Shown piece by piece: positions 6,282 through 19,532 of a stretch of 64,000 bases of DNA. The notes under the pieces are model-generated. The model saw only the letters and a program-made list of their open reading frames with translations. It had not been told where the DNA came from and searched no databases. This stretch comes from Pseudomonas sp. R-28-1W-6 (GTDB taxonomy: Bacteria > Pseudomonadota > Gammaproteobacteria > Pseudomonadales > Pseudomonadaceae). Numbering within the stretch: position 1 is the stretch's first letter; every line of letters starts with the position of its first letter. A program made the translations under genes and the position numbers. Location of the stretch: positions 496,001-560,000 of the forward strand of contig NZ_WELK01000002.1 of the NCBI RefSeq assembly GCF_009799925.1, read 5' to 3'.

Positions 6282-8657
6282 ATGAGTACCCCGGATACTC
6301 CGCACACGCCCTCACACCCGTCTGCCAGCCCCGCCAGCCGCGCTATCCCGCCGCGCTTCGGCGAGCTGGCAGAGGACTGCCGCAAACTGCTGCTGCAGCG
6401 GCTGGCCAAGGATCTGGCCGGGCTATTCGGCCAAGTCGACGCGACCCTCTTCGACTGCGCGGACAAGGCCGAGAACAACCGCGTACAGGCACTGTTCTTC
6501 GACAACATGCGCGAGCTCCGCAAGCTGCGCCCGCTGATCGAGCGCAGCTACCAGCAGCGGATCGCGCAGAACTTCGCCGACTTCCTCGCCGGCAGGCTCA
6601 AGGCCGCCGAACCGATCGGCGTGCTGGATGCCGAGCAACTGGCACTGGTGCAGAACGAGGACTACGAGGAGAGCCTGCAGGTCATCAACATGGTCAGCCG
6701 GGTCAGGGCGCACAGCGCGCGCGCCCTGTTCGCCCTCGAACAGCGCCTGGCCCTGCTCAACAATGGCCACAAGCTCGGCGAGGACAGCAACCCCTTCGGC
6801 CCACACGCCATCGCCCACGCCTTCCGCCAGGCCCTGGCGCCGCATCCCTTGCCGCTGCGGATCAAGATCATCCTCTATAGGCTCTTCGACCAGCACGTGA
6901 TGCACGGCCTCGAGCCCCTGTACGAAGCCCTCAACCAGCGCCTGATCGACGCCGGCATTCTGCCCAACCTGAAGTACAGTGCGCAGCGCAGTACCAGCAC
7001 CGGCGGCGCCCCCACTCCAGCCGCCTCCAAGGCGCCTCAGGCACCTGCTGCGGCACACCGTAGCCCGGCACAACCGGCAGCCCCCGGCCCGGCGGCCGAC
7101 CTACTGCATGCCGCCATCGAACCGCATTACGCCGCCCCCGCGGACCTCAACAGCCCGCCGCCCGCGGACCCCGCCCAGCTGTTCGGCGGCCTGGCCGCAC
7201 TGCTCAGCGAACACCGCGAACGCAATGCCGACGCCCCGCTACTCGGCGGCACGCGCAGCATTGCCAGCTTCGCCCCGCGCACCGCCACCAGCACCTACAG
7301 CGCCAGCGAACTGCTCGACGCCCTGAACCGCCTGCAGCAGCAGTCGACCCACGACCTCAGCCAGCGCCTGCAGCGCCCGCAAGCCGTCGAAGGCCTCAAG
7401 GCCGACCTGCAGCAACAGCTGGAAACCCATAGCCTGCGCCCCGGCCAGCAGAAGCTCTCGGACCAGGAAGCCGACGTGGTCGACCTGGTCGGCATGCTGT
7501 TCGACTTCATCCTCGACGATGACAACCTGCCGGACGCCTGCAAGACCGCCCTGTCGCACCTGCACACGCCCTATCTGAAGGTGGCGCTGCAGGACAAGGC
7601 GCTATTCACCCAGCATCATCATCCGGCGCGACGCCTGCTCAACAGCATGGCCCAGGCCGGCGTGCTGTATGGCGGCGAAGGCGACGAGCGCGGCCTGCTG
7701 GCGAAGATGCACTGGGTGGTGGAGCGGGTGATCCACGGCTTCGCCGGCGACCTGCTGCTGTTCGACAGCCTGCTCGATGAATTCAACGAATTCGTCGCCA
7801 CCCTGCAGCACAAGGTCGAGCTGCGCGAGCGGCGCGCCGTCGAAGCGGCCAAGGGCCGCGACAAACTGCTCGGCGCCCGCCAGCTGGCGGTCGATGCGGT
7901 CAACCAGGCGCTCAAGGACCGCGAGCTGCCGACCATCATCCGCAACTTCCTGGAACTGACCTGGACCGACGTGCTGGTGTTCGTCCTGCTCCGCCACGGC
8001 GAGCGCAGCAGCGAGTGGCAGCGCGCCTGCGAAGTGGCCGAACAACTGGCCTGGAGCGGCACCCTGCTGGACGCCGCCGGCAGCGCCCGCCTGCAGAGCC
8101 TGCGCGTCGCCCTGCTGGACGACCTGCGCAAGGGCCTGGAACTGCTCGGCGGCTACCACGAAGACGGCATCCGCCGCCTGCTGCAGGACCTCGTCGCCTG
8201 CCAGTACGCGGTGCAGGCCAGGCAACCGCAGGTGGCCGCCCAGCTCAAGGCCACCCTGCAGGAAAGCCCGCTGGGCATGATGCTGGGCGAGGACGCAGCC
8301 CTGGCTGCACCCATCCGCCACAGCGAAAACCTGTCGGCACGCACCCAGGCACTGTTCAAGGAGTTGCAGCAGCTGGAGTTCGGCACCTGGTTCGAATTTG
8401 TCCAGGGCACGGAAACCCGCACCCTCAAGCTGTCCTGGTTCAGCCCGACCACGCACAACTACATGTTCGTCGACCACAGCGGCCAGCGCGTGGCGATCAA
8501 GCCGATCAAGCAGCTCGCCAGCGAAATGGAGCAGGGTCTGGCGCGCATCGTCGCCCCCGAACGCGAAGCGCCGCTGATGGACCGCGCCCTGAATGCCATC
8601 TACCGCGTCCTCCAGCGCTTTACCGGGCGCGCCACCGAAGTCGACCAAGGAGCCTGA
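6282..8657 (+). CDS. DUF1631 family protein
   Basis: A 791-residue cytoplasmic protein of the DUF1631 family (old annotations of thymidine phosphorylase are not supported by any motif). It is mostly alpha-helical with no membrane segment or signal peptide. A proline/alanine-rich linker at about residues 240-280 separates an N-terminal helical region from a long C-terminal helical region ending in a basic, beta-like segment (TRTLKLSWFSPTTHNYMFVD). The frame is open to 6216, but the ATG at 6282 has AGGAAA upstream. A PilZ gene begins on the very next base after its stop, implying one operon and shared function, probably in c-di-GMP signalling; this role is inference. Confidence 0.85.
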   Translation: MSTPDTPHTPSHPSASPASRAIPPRFGELAEDCRKLLLQRLAKDLAGLFGQVDATLFDCADKAENNRVQALFFDNMRELRKLRPLIERSYQQRIAQNFADFLAGRLKAAEPIGVLDAEQLALVQNEDYEESLQVINMVSRVRAHSARALFALEQRLALLNNGHKLGEDSNPFGPHAIAHAFRQALAPHPLPLRIKIILYRLFDQHVMHGLEPLYEALNQRLIDAGILPNLKYSAQRSTSTGGAPTPAASKAPQAPAAAHRSPAQPAAPGPAADLLHAAIEPHYAAPADLNSPPPADPAQLFGGLAALLSEHRERNADAPLLGGTRSIASFAPRTATSTYSASELLDALNRLQQQSTHDLSQRLQRPQAVEGLKADLQQQLETHSLRPGQQKLSDQEADVVDLVGMLFDFILDDDNLPDACKTALSHLHTPYLKVALQDKALFTQHHHPARRLLNSMAQAGVLYGGEGDERGLLAKMHWVVERVIHGFAGDLLLFDSLLDEFNEFVATLQHKVELRERRAVEAAKGRDKLLGARQLAVDAVNQALKDRELPTIIRNFLELTWTDVLVFVLLRHGERSSEWQRACEVAEQLAWSGTLLDAAGSARLQSLRVALLDDLRKGLELLGGYHEDGIRRLLQDLVACQYAVQARQPQVAAQLKATLQESPLGMMLGEDAALAAPIRHSENLSARTQALFKELQQLEFGTWFEFVQGTETRTLKLSWFSPTTHNYMFVDHSGQRVAIKPIKQLASEMEQGLARIVAPEREAPLMDRALNAIYRVLQRFTGRATEVDQGA

Positions 8658-8990
8658 ATGGACGATCGTCGCCAGCACAGTCGCCACACCACCGAACTCA
8701 GCCTGGAAGTACTCGATTTCCATTCCGGCAAGCGCCTGGGGCGCATCGTCGACCTGTCCGCCGATGGCTTCATGCTGGTCAGCGACGTGCCGCTGGAGGC
8801 CGACTCGGTGTGGGAATGCCGCCTGGTACTGGGCGAGCCGCTGCAAGGCATCCACGAAATCCGCCTGGGCGCCGACTGCCTGTGGAGCCGTCCCGGCGCC
8901 AATGGCCAGCACGGCTGGAGCGGCTTCCACATCATCGACCTGGCCGACGACCAGGCGACCGCGCTGGAGATCGTGCTGCAGCACCTGTGA
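8658..8990 (+). CDS. PilZ-domain c-di-GMP-binding protein
   Basis: A 110-residue stand-alone PilZ domain. Both c-di-GMP motifs are present: RRQHSR at residues 4-9 (RxxxR type) and DLSADG at about residues 32-37 (D/NxSxxG). A binding-competent effector is therefore expected. The ATG abuts the stop of the DUF1631 gene with no gap, so translation is coupled. Together the pair looks like a c-di-GMP-responsive module. It is not PilZ itself, which lacks the RxxxR motif and lies elsewhere in Pseudomonas genomes. Confidence 0.92.
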   Translation: MDDRRQHSRHTTELSLEVLDFHSGKRLGRIVDLSADGFMLVSDVPLEADSVWECRLVLGEPLQGIHEIRLGADCLWSRPGANGQHGWSGFHIIDLADDQATALEIVLQHL

Positions 8991-9064
8991 AACCGGCCGA
9001 GTGACGAGGAGCCGCATCTAGACTCGAACACTGCGCCGAATCCAGAGGCCGCAGTGCAGCCATG

Positions 9065-9092
9065 AAAAAAGCCCCGCTTGCGGGGCTTTTTT
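9065..9092. terminator. Bidirectional terminator between the PilZ gene and clpB
   Basis: GCCCCG (9071-9076) pairs with CGGGGC (9081-9086) around a four-base loop. Six As precede and six Ts follow, so both converging transcripts end in a U-tract. Confidence 0.93.
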
Positions 9093-9106
9093 CGTTACGG
9101 CAAGGC

Positions 9107-11671
<2,565 letters not shown>

Positions 11672-11748
11672 GGAGGTTCGTCCTTCCTATTGAGGGCGGG
11701 CCGGGGCGATGAGCACCCCAGAAACGAAAAGCCCGCCGGGATGAAGCA

Positions 11749-11777
11749 TAGATGAGGACAGTTTTCCGCGATTCAAG
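11749..11777 (-). promoter_or_regulatory. Sigma-32 (RpoH)-type promoter of clpB
   Basis: On the minus strand CTTGAA (11772-11777) is followed after 14 bases by CCTCATCTA (11749-11757). This is close to the RpoH consensus CTTGAA - 13 to 15 bases - CCCCATNTA. It lies in the gap between pgeF and clpB, with a leader of about 70 bases. This is how clpB is usually controlled. Confidence 0.8.
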
Positions 11778-11797
11778 CGTGCCGGCGTTGATGCAGG

Positions 11798-12526
11798 TCA
11801 GTCGGCCAGCCAGATCAACGAGGCGAAGCGCCCGGTGCGCGCGGCGCGGCGGTAGGAATAGAAGCGCGCATCGCTGACGGTACAGAAGCCGCCGCCGTAC
11901 ACGGCACCGACGCCCCGGGCCGCCAGGCGGATGCGCGCCAGCTGGTAGATGTCGGCCAGGAACTTGCCGACGTTGACGCTGGGGCGAAAGGCCGACGCGG
12001 CTTCGGCCTGGCTGGCCAGGAACGCCTCGCGCACTTCCGCTCCGACCTCGAAGGCCTGCGGGCCGATGGCCGGACCGAGCCACACCAGCACCTCCTCGGG
12101 CGGCAGGGCCAGGGCCTCCAGGGTCGCCTCCAGGACCCCGCCGGCCAACCCGCGCCAGCCGGCATGGGCCGCCGCCACACGGGTGCCGGCACGGTCGCAG
12201 AACAGCGCCGGCAGGCAATCGGCGGTTAGCACCGCGCTGGCGATGCCCGGGGTGGCGCTCCAACTGGCGTCAGCTTCGGCCACCGTGGCCGGATCGGCCT
12301 CGACCACGCGGATGCCATGCACCTGGCGCAGCCAGGCCGGCTGGCAATGCAAGGCGGACGTGAGGATCTGGCGGTTGCGGGCGACCGCCTGCGGATCATC
12401 CTCGACATGGTCGCCGAGGTTGAGGCCGTCGAACGGCGCCTGGCTGACGCCGCCGGCGCGGGTGGTGACGCAGGCCCGCACATGGGCAGGAGCGGGCCAG
12501 TCGGGCGTCAGCCAATGTGTACTCAT
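11798..12526 (-). CDS. pgeF: PgeF/YfiH-type multicopper-like purine nucleoside hydrolase/phosphorylase
   Basis: A 242-residue protein of the YfiH (DUF152) family, linked in E. coli to peptidoglycan precursor editing and shown in other members to act on purine nucleosides. Metal-binding residues are visible in TADCLPALF (cysteine near residue 101) and AHAGWRGL (histidine near residue 118), and CVTTRAGG lies at about 19-26. The frame is open to 12571; the ATG at 12526 shares one base with the rluD stop (TGATG), so the two genes are coupled. The rluD-pgeF pairing is common in gammaproteobacteria. Confidence 0.93.
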   Translation of the reverse strand: MSTHWLTPDWPAPAHVRACVTTRAGGVSQAPFDGLNLGDHVEDDPQAVARNRQILTSALHCQPAWLRQVHGIRVVEADPATVAEADASWSATPGIASAVLTADCLPALFCDRAGTRVAAAHAGWRGLAGGVLEATLEALALPPEEVLVWLGPAIGPQAFEVGAEVREAFLASQAEAASAFRPSVNVGKFLADIYQLARIRLAARGVGAVYGGGFCTVSDARFYSYRRAARTGRFASLIWLAD

Positions 12527-13497
12527 CAGACGAAGGATTCGTTGTCCTGGCGCAGCAGGGACAGCATCCACACCAGATCATCGGGCAACGGTGATTCCCA
12601 CTTCATGCGCTGCCCGGTGATCGGATGGGTCAGCTCGAGGAAGCGCGCATGCAGGGCCTGGCGCGGGAACTCCTTGAGCGTCTGCACCAGGGTCGGGCTG
12701 GCGGCCGGCGGGATGCGGAAGCGCCCGGCGTACAGCGGGTCGCCGACCAGCGGGTAGCCGACATGGGTCATGTGCACGCGGATCTGGTGGGTGCGCCCGG
12801 TTTCCAGCTTGACCCGCACATGGGTGTGCGAGCGGAAACGTTCCAGCACCCGGTAATGGGTGACCGCCGGCTTGCCGCCGTCGATCACCGCCATGCGCTG
12901 GCGGTTGGCCGAGCTGCGGCCGATCGGTGCGTCGATCTTGCCACCGGAGGTGATCACCCCGATCACGATGCATTCATAGATGCGGCTGATCGTGCGCTTC
13001 TGCATCTGGTCGACCAGCCTGGTCTGCGCCTGCAGGGTCTTGGCCACCACCATCAGGCCGGTGGTGTCCTTGTCCAGGCGGTGGACGATGCCGGCGCGCG
13101 GCACGTTGATGATGTCCGGCACATGGTGCAGCAGGGCGTTGAGCAGGGTGCCATCGGCGTGCCCGGCAGCCGGGTGCACCACCAGGCCGGCCGGTTTGTC
13201 GATCACCAGCAGGTGCTCGTCCTCGTAGACGATGTTCAGCGCGATGTCCTGGGCGATCCACTCGCCCTGGGCTTCCTGCTCGGCCTCCAGGGCCAGTACG
13301 GCGCCGCCATGCACGATGTCACGCGGACGCACGACGGCGCCGTCGACGGTCAGGCGGCCATCCTTGATCCAGGTCGACAGGCGCGAGCGCGAATATTCGT
13401 CGAACAGCTGGGCGGCGACCTGATCGAGGCGTTGACCACCCAGTGCGGACGGCACTTCGGCGGTGAGTTGGATGAGCTGAACGGCGTCTTCGGACAT
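12526..13497 (-). CDS. rluD: 23S rRNA pseudouridine(1911/1915/1917) synthase RluD
   Basis: A 323-residue pseudouridine synthase that modifies helix 69 of 23S rRNA. An S4-like RNA-binding domain occupies about residues 15-75 ([16 protein letters not shown]). The catalytic motif [15 protein letters not shown] lies near residue 140, with the active Asp in HRLDKDT, and RTHQIRVHM near 235. Full length for RluD. It is transcribed divergently from bamD across a 147-base gap, an arrangement seen in other pseudomonads. Confidence 0.96.
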   Translation of the reverse strand: MSEDAVQLIQLTAEVPSALGGQRLDQVAAQLFDEYSRSRLSTWIKDGRLTVDGAVVRPRDIVHGGAVLALEAEQEAQGEWIAQDIALNIVYEDEHLLVIDKPAGLVVHPAAGHADGTLLNALLHHVPDIINVPRAGIVHRLDKDTTGLMVVAKTLQAQTRLVDQMQKRTISRIYECIVIGVITSGGKIDAPIGRSSANRQRMAVIDGGKPAVTHYRVLERFRSHTHVRVKLETGRTHQIRVHMTHVGYPLVGDPLYAGRFRIPPAASPTLVQTLKEFPRQALHARFLELTHPITGQRMKWESPLPDDLVWMLSLLRQDNESFV

Positions 13498-13524
13498 GGG
13501 CTACTGCGGAGGGAGGTGCAGCTT

Positions 13525-13553
13525 TTGGTTTCGGCTGCACGCTGTGGTTAAAT
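13525..13553 (+). promoter_or_regulatory. Possible sigma-70 promoter of bamD
   Basis: TTGGTT (13525-13530) and TTAAAT (13548-13553) are 17 bases apart, in the rluD/bamD divergent gap and about 90 bases before the bamD ATG. The -35 match is only partial. Confidence 0.4.
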
Positions 13554-13644
13554 ACGGCGTCTTTGTCCCGGCTATTCCGGGGCGCTCATCATAACAGGAC
13601 GGTCCAGGCCAAGACAGCCGGCCGTCACAGGGACGCAAGCCGCC

Positions 13645-14664
13645 ATGCAAGTGAAACACCTGCTGCTGATCGCCATGCTCGCCATCACCGCCGCGTGCTC
13701 TTCGAACAAGCCGGAAGTTGATGAAAACCTGAGCGAGACCGAGCTCTACCAGCAGGCTCAGGACGATCTGAACAGCAACAGCTACACCAATGCCGTGGCC
13801 AAGCTGAAAGCCCTGGAGTCGCGCTACCCGTTCGGCCGCTACGCCGAGCAGGCCCAGCTCGAACTGATCTACGCCTACTACAAGAACGCCGAACCGGAAG
13901 CGGCCAAGTCCGCCGCCGAGCGCTTCATCCGCCTGCACCCGCAACACGCCAACGTCGACTATGCCTATTACCTGAAAGGCCTGGCTTCCTTCGACCAGGA
14001 CCGCGGCCTGATCGCCCGTTTCCTGCCGCTGGACATGACCAAGCGCGACCCGGGCGCGGCCCGCGACTCCTACAACGAGTTCGCCCAACTCACCAGCCGC
14101 TACCCGAACAGCCGCTACGCCCCGGACGCCAAGCAGCGCATGATCTACCTGCGCAACCTGCTGGCCGCCTATGAGATCCATGCCGCCCACTACTACCTGA
14201 CCCGCCAGGCCTATGTCGCCGCTGCCAACCGCGGCCGCTATGTGGTGGAAAACTTCCAGGAAACCCCGTCCGTCGGCGATGGCCTGGCGGTGATGACCGA
14301 AGCCTACCAGCGCCTGGAGATGACCGACCTGGCCGCCACCAGCCTGGAAACCCTGAAACTCAACTACCCGAACCACCCGAGCCTGGTCGACGGCAACTTC
14401 GTCCCGCGCGAAGAAGAAGCCGACAACCGCTCCTGGCTGGCCAAGGCCACCCTCGGCCTGATCGAATCCGACACCCCGCTGCCGCCGGGCGAAACCCGCG
14501 CCAGCCAGGACGTGATCCGCCAGTACGAAGACGCCGAGGAGCAAATCCCGGACGAACTGCAGCCGGAAAACCAGAAGGAAGCCGAAGAGCAGCAGGATGA
14601 GGCCGCAGGCAACGACGGCGAGCGCTCCTGGTTCAGCTACATGACCTTCGGCGTATTCGACTAA
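13645..14664 (+). CDS. bamD: Outer-membrane assembly lipoprotein BamD (ComL)
   Basis: A 339-residue essential lipoprotein of the BAM complex that folds beta-barrel proteins into the outer membrane. The N-terminal lipoprotein signal has lipobox ITAAC with the acylated Cys at about residue 18. Tetratricopeptide-like repeats fill about residues 30-245 ([50 protein letters not shown]). The C-terminal tail after residue 265 is acidic and Glu/Gln-rich, as in Pseudomonas ComL, and longer than in E. coli. A terminator follows at 14685. Confidence 0.97.
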   Translation: MQVKHLLLIAMLAITAACSSNKPEVDENLSETELYQQAQDDLNSNSYTNAVAKLKALESRYPFGRYAEQAQLELIYAYYKNAEPEAAKSAAERFIRLHPQHANVDYAYYLKGLASFDQDRGLIARFLPLDMTKRDPGAARDSYNEFAQLTSRYPNSRYAPDAKQRMIYLRNLLAAYEIHAAHYYLTRQAYVAAANRGRYVVENFQETPSVGDGLAVMTEAYQRLEMTDLAATSLETLKLNYPNHPSLVDGNFVPREEEADNRSWLAKATLGLIESDTPLPPGETRASQDVIRQYEDAEEQIPDELQPENQKEAEEQQDEAAGNDGERSWFSYMTFGVFD

Positions 14665-14684
14665 GCGCCGAGCGCAGCAACAGA

Positions 14685-14709
14685 GGGAGGCCATGAGCCT
14701 CCCTTTTTT
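14685..14709 (+). terminator. Terminator of bamD
   Basis: GGGAGGC (14685-14691) and GCCTCCC (14697-14703) form a 7 bp stem with a five-base loop, followed by six Ts. Confidence 0.92.
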
Positions 14710-14801
14710 CTGCCTGCCAGCCGGCAACTGCACGCTTTGCCTGCTGCATCCGCCGCCCGACCTTGGCTACACTGCCCGCCTGCCAACAAGAAGAGCCCAT
14801 C

Positions 14802-15041
14802 ATGTTTCGCTTGCTGTTCTGGATCGCCTTCATCGTGGCCGCCGTGTGGTTGTGGCGCCGCATCAATCGCCCGCGCCCCGCGCAGCCCCAGCAACCGGCC
14901 CGCCCCGACGAGCCGGCGCCTATGGTGCGCTGTGCCCAGTGCGGCGTCCACGTGCCCCAGGACAAGGCCCTGAGCCACGGGCAACGCTGGTATTGCTGCC
15001 CGGCGCACCTGCAGCAGGACAGCGCCTCAGGTGAGCGCTGA
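14802..15041 (+). CDS. PP0621-like small membrane-anchored zinc-finger-like protein
   Basis: A 79-residue protein. One N-terminal membrane helix (MFRLLFWIAFIVAAVWLW) is followed by a proline-rich linker and a C-terminal cysteine cluster (CAQCG near residue 45 and YCC near residue 66, with CPAHL) that could bind one metal ion. It resembles the Pseudomonas PP0621 family that precedes pilS. The frame is open to 14763; the ATG at 14802 starts directly at the membrane helix. It overlaps the GTG proposed for pilS, so it is likely translated from the same mRNA as pilSR. A role in sensing is possible but untested. Confidence 0.82.
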   Translation: MFRLLFWIAFIVAAVWLWRRINRPRPAQPQQPARPDEPAPMVRCAQCGVHVPQDKALSHGQRWYCCPAHLQQDSASGER

Positions 15042-16623
15042 GACCATGAGCCTGGACGGCACCCATAGCCGCCACGTCCTGCGCCTTTACCACCTGTACC
15101 GGGTCACGATCGGTCTGACCCTGGTCCTGCTGATATCCAGCGACCTGGACCAGGACCTGCTCGACTTGGCTCACGCCCAGCTGTTTCGCAACGGCAGCTG
15201 GGCCTACCTGGTGGTCAATATCCTGATCGCCGTGCTGATGCAGCAGCCACGGCATCTGCTGCAGGTCTTCAGCATCGCCCTGCTCGACGTCGTGCTGCTT
15301 TCGGCGCTGTTCTATGCCGCCGGCGGCACCCCGAGCGGCATCGGCAACCTGCTGATCGTCTCGGTGGCCATTGCCAATATCCTGCTGCGCGGGCGGATCG
15401 GCCTGCTGATTGCCGCGGTAGCAGCCATCGGCATGATCTACCTGACCTTCTACCTGAGCTTCAGCCGCCCGGCGGCTTCAGCCAACTATGTGCAGGCCGG
15501 CGCCCTCGGCGCCCTGTGCTTCGCCGCGGCACTGTTCCTCCAGGGCCTGACCCGGCGCCTGCAGCAGAGCGAATCCCTCGCCGCGCAACGCGCTGTCGAT
15601 GTGGCCAGCCTGGAAGCCCTGAACGCCCTGATTCTGCAGCGCATGCGCACCGGCATCCTGGTGCTGGACAAACTGCACCGCGTCGTCCTGGCCAACCAGG
15701 GCGCCCTGACCCTGCTCGGGCGCGGCGATCTGACCGGCAAGGTGCTCGACCCGCACTGCCCGGAGCTGGTCCGGCGCCTGCAACAATGGCTGCACAACCC
15801 GACCCTGCGCCCGCAGAGCCTGCAGGCGGTACCGGAAGGCCCGCTGCTGCAACCGAGCTTCATCCCCCTGCAACGCGGCGCAGAGCTGCACACCCTGGTG
15901 TTTCTCGAGGACATCTCGCAGATCACCCAGCAGGCCCAGCAGCTCAAGCTGGCCTCGCTCGGCCGACTGACCGCGGGGATCGCCCACGAAATCCGCAACC
16001 CCCTGGGCGCCATCAGCCATGCCGCCCAGCTGCTGCATGAATCGGAGATCCTCGAGGGCCCCGACCGCCGTCTGGCGCAGATCATCCAGGACCACTCGCG
16101 GCGGATGAACCAAGTGATCGAGAACGTGCTGCAACTGTCGCGCCGGCGCCAGGCCGAGCCCCAGCTGCTCGACCTGAAGTACTGGCTGCACCGCTTCGCC
16201 AGCGAGTTCCGCAACTCGGCAACCCTCAACCAGACCCTGCACCTGGAAACACGCGGCAGCGGCCTGCAAACACGGATGGACCCCCACCAGTTGACCCAGG
16301 TGCTGACCAACCTGGTGCAGAACGGCATGCGCTACAGCGCCCAGGTCCACCAGCTCGGCCAGGTCTGGCTGCAACTGTTCCGCGACGCGGAAAGCGACCT
16401 GCCGATCCTGGAAATCCTCGATGACGGCCCCGGCATCCCGCCCGAGCAGCTACAACATATCTTCGAGCCCTTCTACACCACCGACAGCAAGGGCACCGGC
16501 CTCGGCCTGTACATCTCCCGCGAGCTGTGCGAAAGCAACCAGGCGCGCATCGACTACAAACCGCGCGAAGGCGGTGGCAGCTGCTTCCGCATCACCTTCG
16601 CCCACTCACGCAAACTGAGCTGA
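15031..16623 (+). CDS. pilS: Two-component sensor histidine kinase PilS
   Basis: The 530-residue inner-membrane kinase that senses pilin and controls pilA through PilR. Six membrane segments lie in about residues 25-185, followed by a PAS-like linker (about 195-310) and the kinase core: H-box AGIAHEIRNPLGAISH (about 313-328), then DDGPGIPPE and GTGLGLYIS for ATP binding. The GTG at 15031 gives the length I recall for P. aeruginosa PilS, but an ATG at 15046 is equally possible. It overlaps the end of the PP0621-like gene and lies three bases before pilR. Confidence 0.95.
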   Translation: MSAETMSLDGTHSRHVLRLYHLYRVTIGLTLVLLISSDLDQDLLDLAHAQLFRNGSWAYLVVNILIAVLMQQPRHLLQVFSIALLDVVLLSALFYAAGGTPSGIGNLLIVSVAIANILLRGRIGLLIAAVAAIGMIYLTFYLSFSRPAASANYVQAGALGALCFAAALFLQGLTRRLQQSESLAAQRAVDVASLEALNALILQRMRTGILVLDKLHRVVLANQGALTLLGRGDLTGKVLDPHCPELVRRLQQWLHNPTLRPQSLQAVPEGPLLQPSFIPLQRGAELHTLVFLEDISQITQQAQQLKLASLGRLTAGIAHEIRNPLGAISHAAQLLHESEILEGPDRRLAQIIQDHSRRMNQVIENVLQLSRRRQAEPQLLDLKYWLHRFASEFRNSATLNQTLHLETRGSGLQTRMDPHQLTQVLTNLVQNGMRYSAQVHQLGQVWLQLFRDAESDLPILEILDDGPGIPPEQLQHIFEPFYTTDSKGTGLGLYISRELCESNQARIDYKPREGGGSCFRITFAHSRKLS

Positions 16624-16625
16624 AC

Positions 16626-17966
<1,341 letters not shown>

Positions 17967-17969
17967 ACC

Positions 17970-19070
17970 TCAGCCCAGACGCCCAACCGGCGAGTAGGGC
18001 GCGGGATCGACGATCGGCTCACGCCCCAGCATCAGATCCGCCAGCAACCGGCAGGAGGCCGGCGCCAGCACCAGACCATTGCGGTAGTGCCCGCAATTCA
18101 GCCACAGCCCCGGGAACTCCGGCACCTCGCCAATAAACGGAATGCCCTCCGGAGAACCCGGACGCAACCCGGCCCAGTGCCCAACCACTTCGGCCTCCGC
18201 CAAGGCGGGCAGCAACTGCTCTGCCGAGGCCTTCAGGCTACTCAAGGCCTCGGCGGTGGGCGTCTTGTCGAAGCCGACATGCTCCAGCGTGCTGCCGACC
18301 AGCACATGCCCATCACGCCGCGGGATCGCATAGCGGCCATTGGCCAGAACCATGGCTGGCAGAAAATCCTCTGCGCACTTGTAGAGGATCATCTGGCCCT
18401 TGACCGGCTCGACGGGCAGACTCAGCCCCAATCCAGCCAGCAATTGGCCACTCCAGGCCCCAGCCGCCAATACCACGCGCTCGGCACGGAGCTCCCGCTC
18501 CCCGATGCGAACTCCACAAACTTGCCCGGCCTCCTGCACAAGACCATCCACTGCGGCCTGTTCGAGCATTTGCACATTAGGCATGGCCTGCAATGCTGCA
18601 CGCAGCGCCTTGAGCAAACGCGGGTTACGCACATTGGCAACGCCCGGCATATGAATGGCATTGGTAAAGCCAGCACCCAGCATCGGAACGGCAGCATATA
18701 CCTGCGGCATGTCGACCTTGCGCAGCTCGTGGGCCTCATGCTGCGCCCACAGCAGCGCATCAGACTCATCGTCTAGATCCAGCCAGTACAGGCCGGTAGC
18801 ATGGACTTGCGGGTCAACACCAGTAAGCCCCAGCAGATGCTTGGCCAGGCACGGGTAGAATCCTTGCGACCAATGCGCCAGGGCTGTCACAGCGACACTG
18901 TAGCGCCACGGGTAAAGAGGCGAGACTATGCCGCCACCGGCCCAGGATGACTCTTGACCAATCACGCCACGCTCGACCAATACAACCCGCTCGCCCGCCT
19001 GGGCAAGCTCTAAAGCTCCGAGGAGGCCAATCACGCCGCCGCCCACTACCATCGTGGAATAACCCTGCAC
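17970..19070 (-). CDS. thiO: Glycine oxidase ThiO-like FAD-dependent amine oxidase
   Basis: A flavoenzyme of about 366 residues, DAO family, most similar to ThiO, which oxidises glycine to iminoglycine for the thiazole part of thiamine. The N-terminal FAD motif is VVGGGVIGLLGALE. Further family features are GQESSWAGGGIVSPLYPW near residue 50, RVVLAAGAWSG near 205, and GHYRNGLVLAPAS at about 335. The open frame reaches a TTG at 19085, but that codon lies in the U-tract of the pilE terminator, so a GTG at 19070 or the ATG at 19052 is more likely. It is convergent with pilR, three bases apart. Confidence 0.85.
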   Translation of the reverse strand: MQGYSTMVVGGGVIGLLGALELAQAGERVVLVERGVIGQESSWAGGGIVSPLYPWRYSVAVTALAHWSQGFYPCLAKHLLGLTGVDPQVHATGLYWLDLDDESDALLWAQHEAHELRKVDMPQVYAAVPMLGAGFTNAIHMPGVANVRNPRLLKALRAALQAMPNVQMLEQAAVDGLVQEAGQVCGVRIGERELRAERVVLAAGAWSGQLLAGLGLSLPVEPVKGQMILYKCAEDFLPAMVLANGRYAIPRRDGHVLVGSTLEHVGFDKTPTAEALSSLKASAEQLLPALAEAEVVGHWAGLRPGSPEGIPFIGEVPEFPGLWLNCGHYRNGLVLAPASCRLLADLMLGREPIVDPAPYSPVGRLG

Positions 19071-19084
19071 CACAACCGCCCCCA

Positions 19085-19111
19085 ATAAAAAAGGGGAGCC
19101 ATGCTCCCCTT
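19085..19111 (-). terminator. Terminator of the minor pilin operon
   Basis: A 9 bp perfect stem (19091-19099 with 19103-19111) and three-base loop, followed on the minus strand by a run of Ts. It lies 13 bases after the pilE stop and just before the next gene on the same strand. Confidence 0.9.
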
Positions 19112-19124
19112 ATCCAACCATTGC

Positions 19125-19523
19125 CTAGCGCCGCCAACAGACTGCGTTATCACTAGATGTCAGATCGCCCAGCTCGTTGACACTCAACGACGCGCACGTA
19201 TCACCGTCCATGACGCTGCCATCGACAGCGGTCGCATCGATAACGAACGCAGTCTCATTGGTTTGGGCGTCATCGACAGCGATATTGTACACAGCGGTAC
19301 CATCAGCCGGGCTTTGATCTACGATAGTCGCCCCCACATAGGTGCCATTCTGCGAGTAGAAACGCTCCATGAGCTGGACGTTCTCCAGCATGACTGCCGC
19401 CACCTCGGCACGCCGAGTCTTTTTCACGTACTCGGTGTAACTTGGGTAAGCGATGGCGGCGAGTATCCCCACCACGGCCACCGCAATCATCAACTCGATC
19501 AGAGTAAATCCATTACGTTTCAT
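19125..19523 (-). CDS. pilE: Minor pilin PilE
   Basis: A 132-residue type IV prepilin with a short leader (MKRNG) cut by PilD before [18 protein letters not shown], giving N-methyl-Phe and the assembly Glu at mature position 5. The globular part carries one C-terminal cysteine pair (GDTCASL and NAVCWRR) forming the D-region loop. RBS AAGGGAG precedes the ATG, nine bases after pilY1. As the last gene of the operon it makes the minor pilin that links the tip complex to the PilA fibre. Base composition is less GC-rich than in the flanking genes. Confidence 0.93.
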   Translation of the reverse strand: MKRNGFTLIELMIAVAVVGILAAIAYPSYTEYVKKTRRAEVAAVMLENVQLMERFYSQNGTYVGATIVDQSPADGTAVYNIAVDDAQTNETAFVIDATAVDGSVMDGDTCASLSVNELGDLTSSDNAVCWRR

Positions 19524-19532
19524 AGGGCTCCC

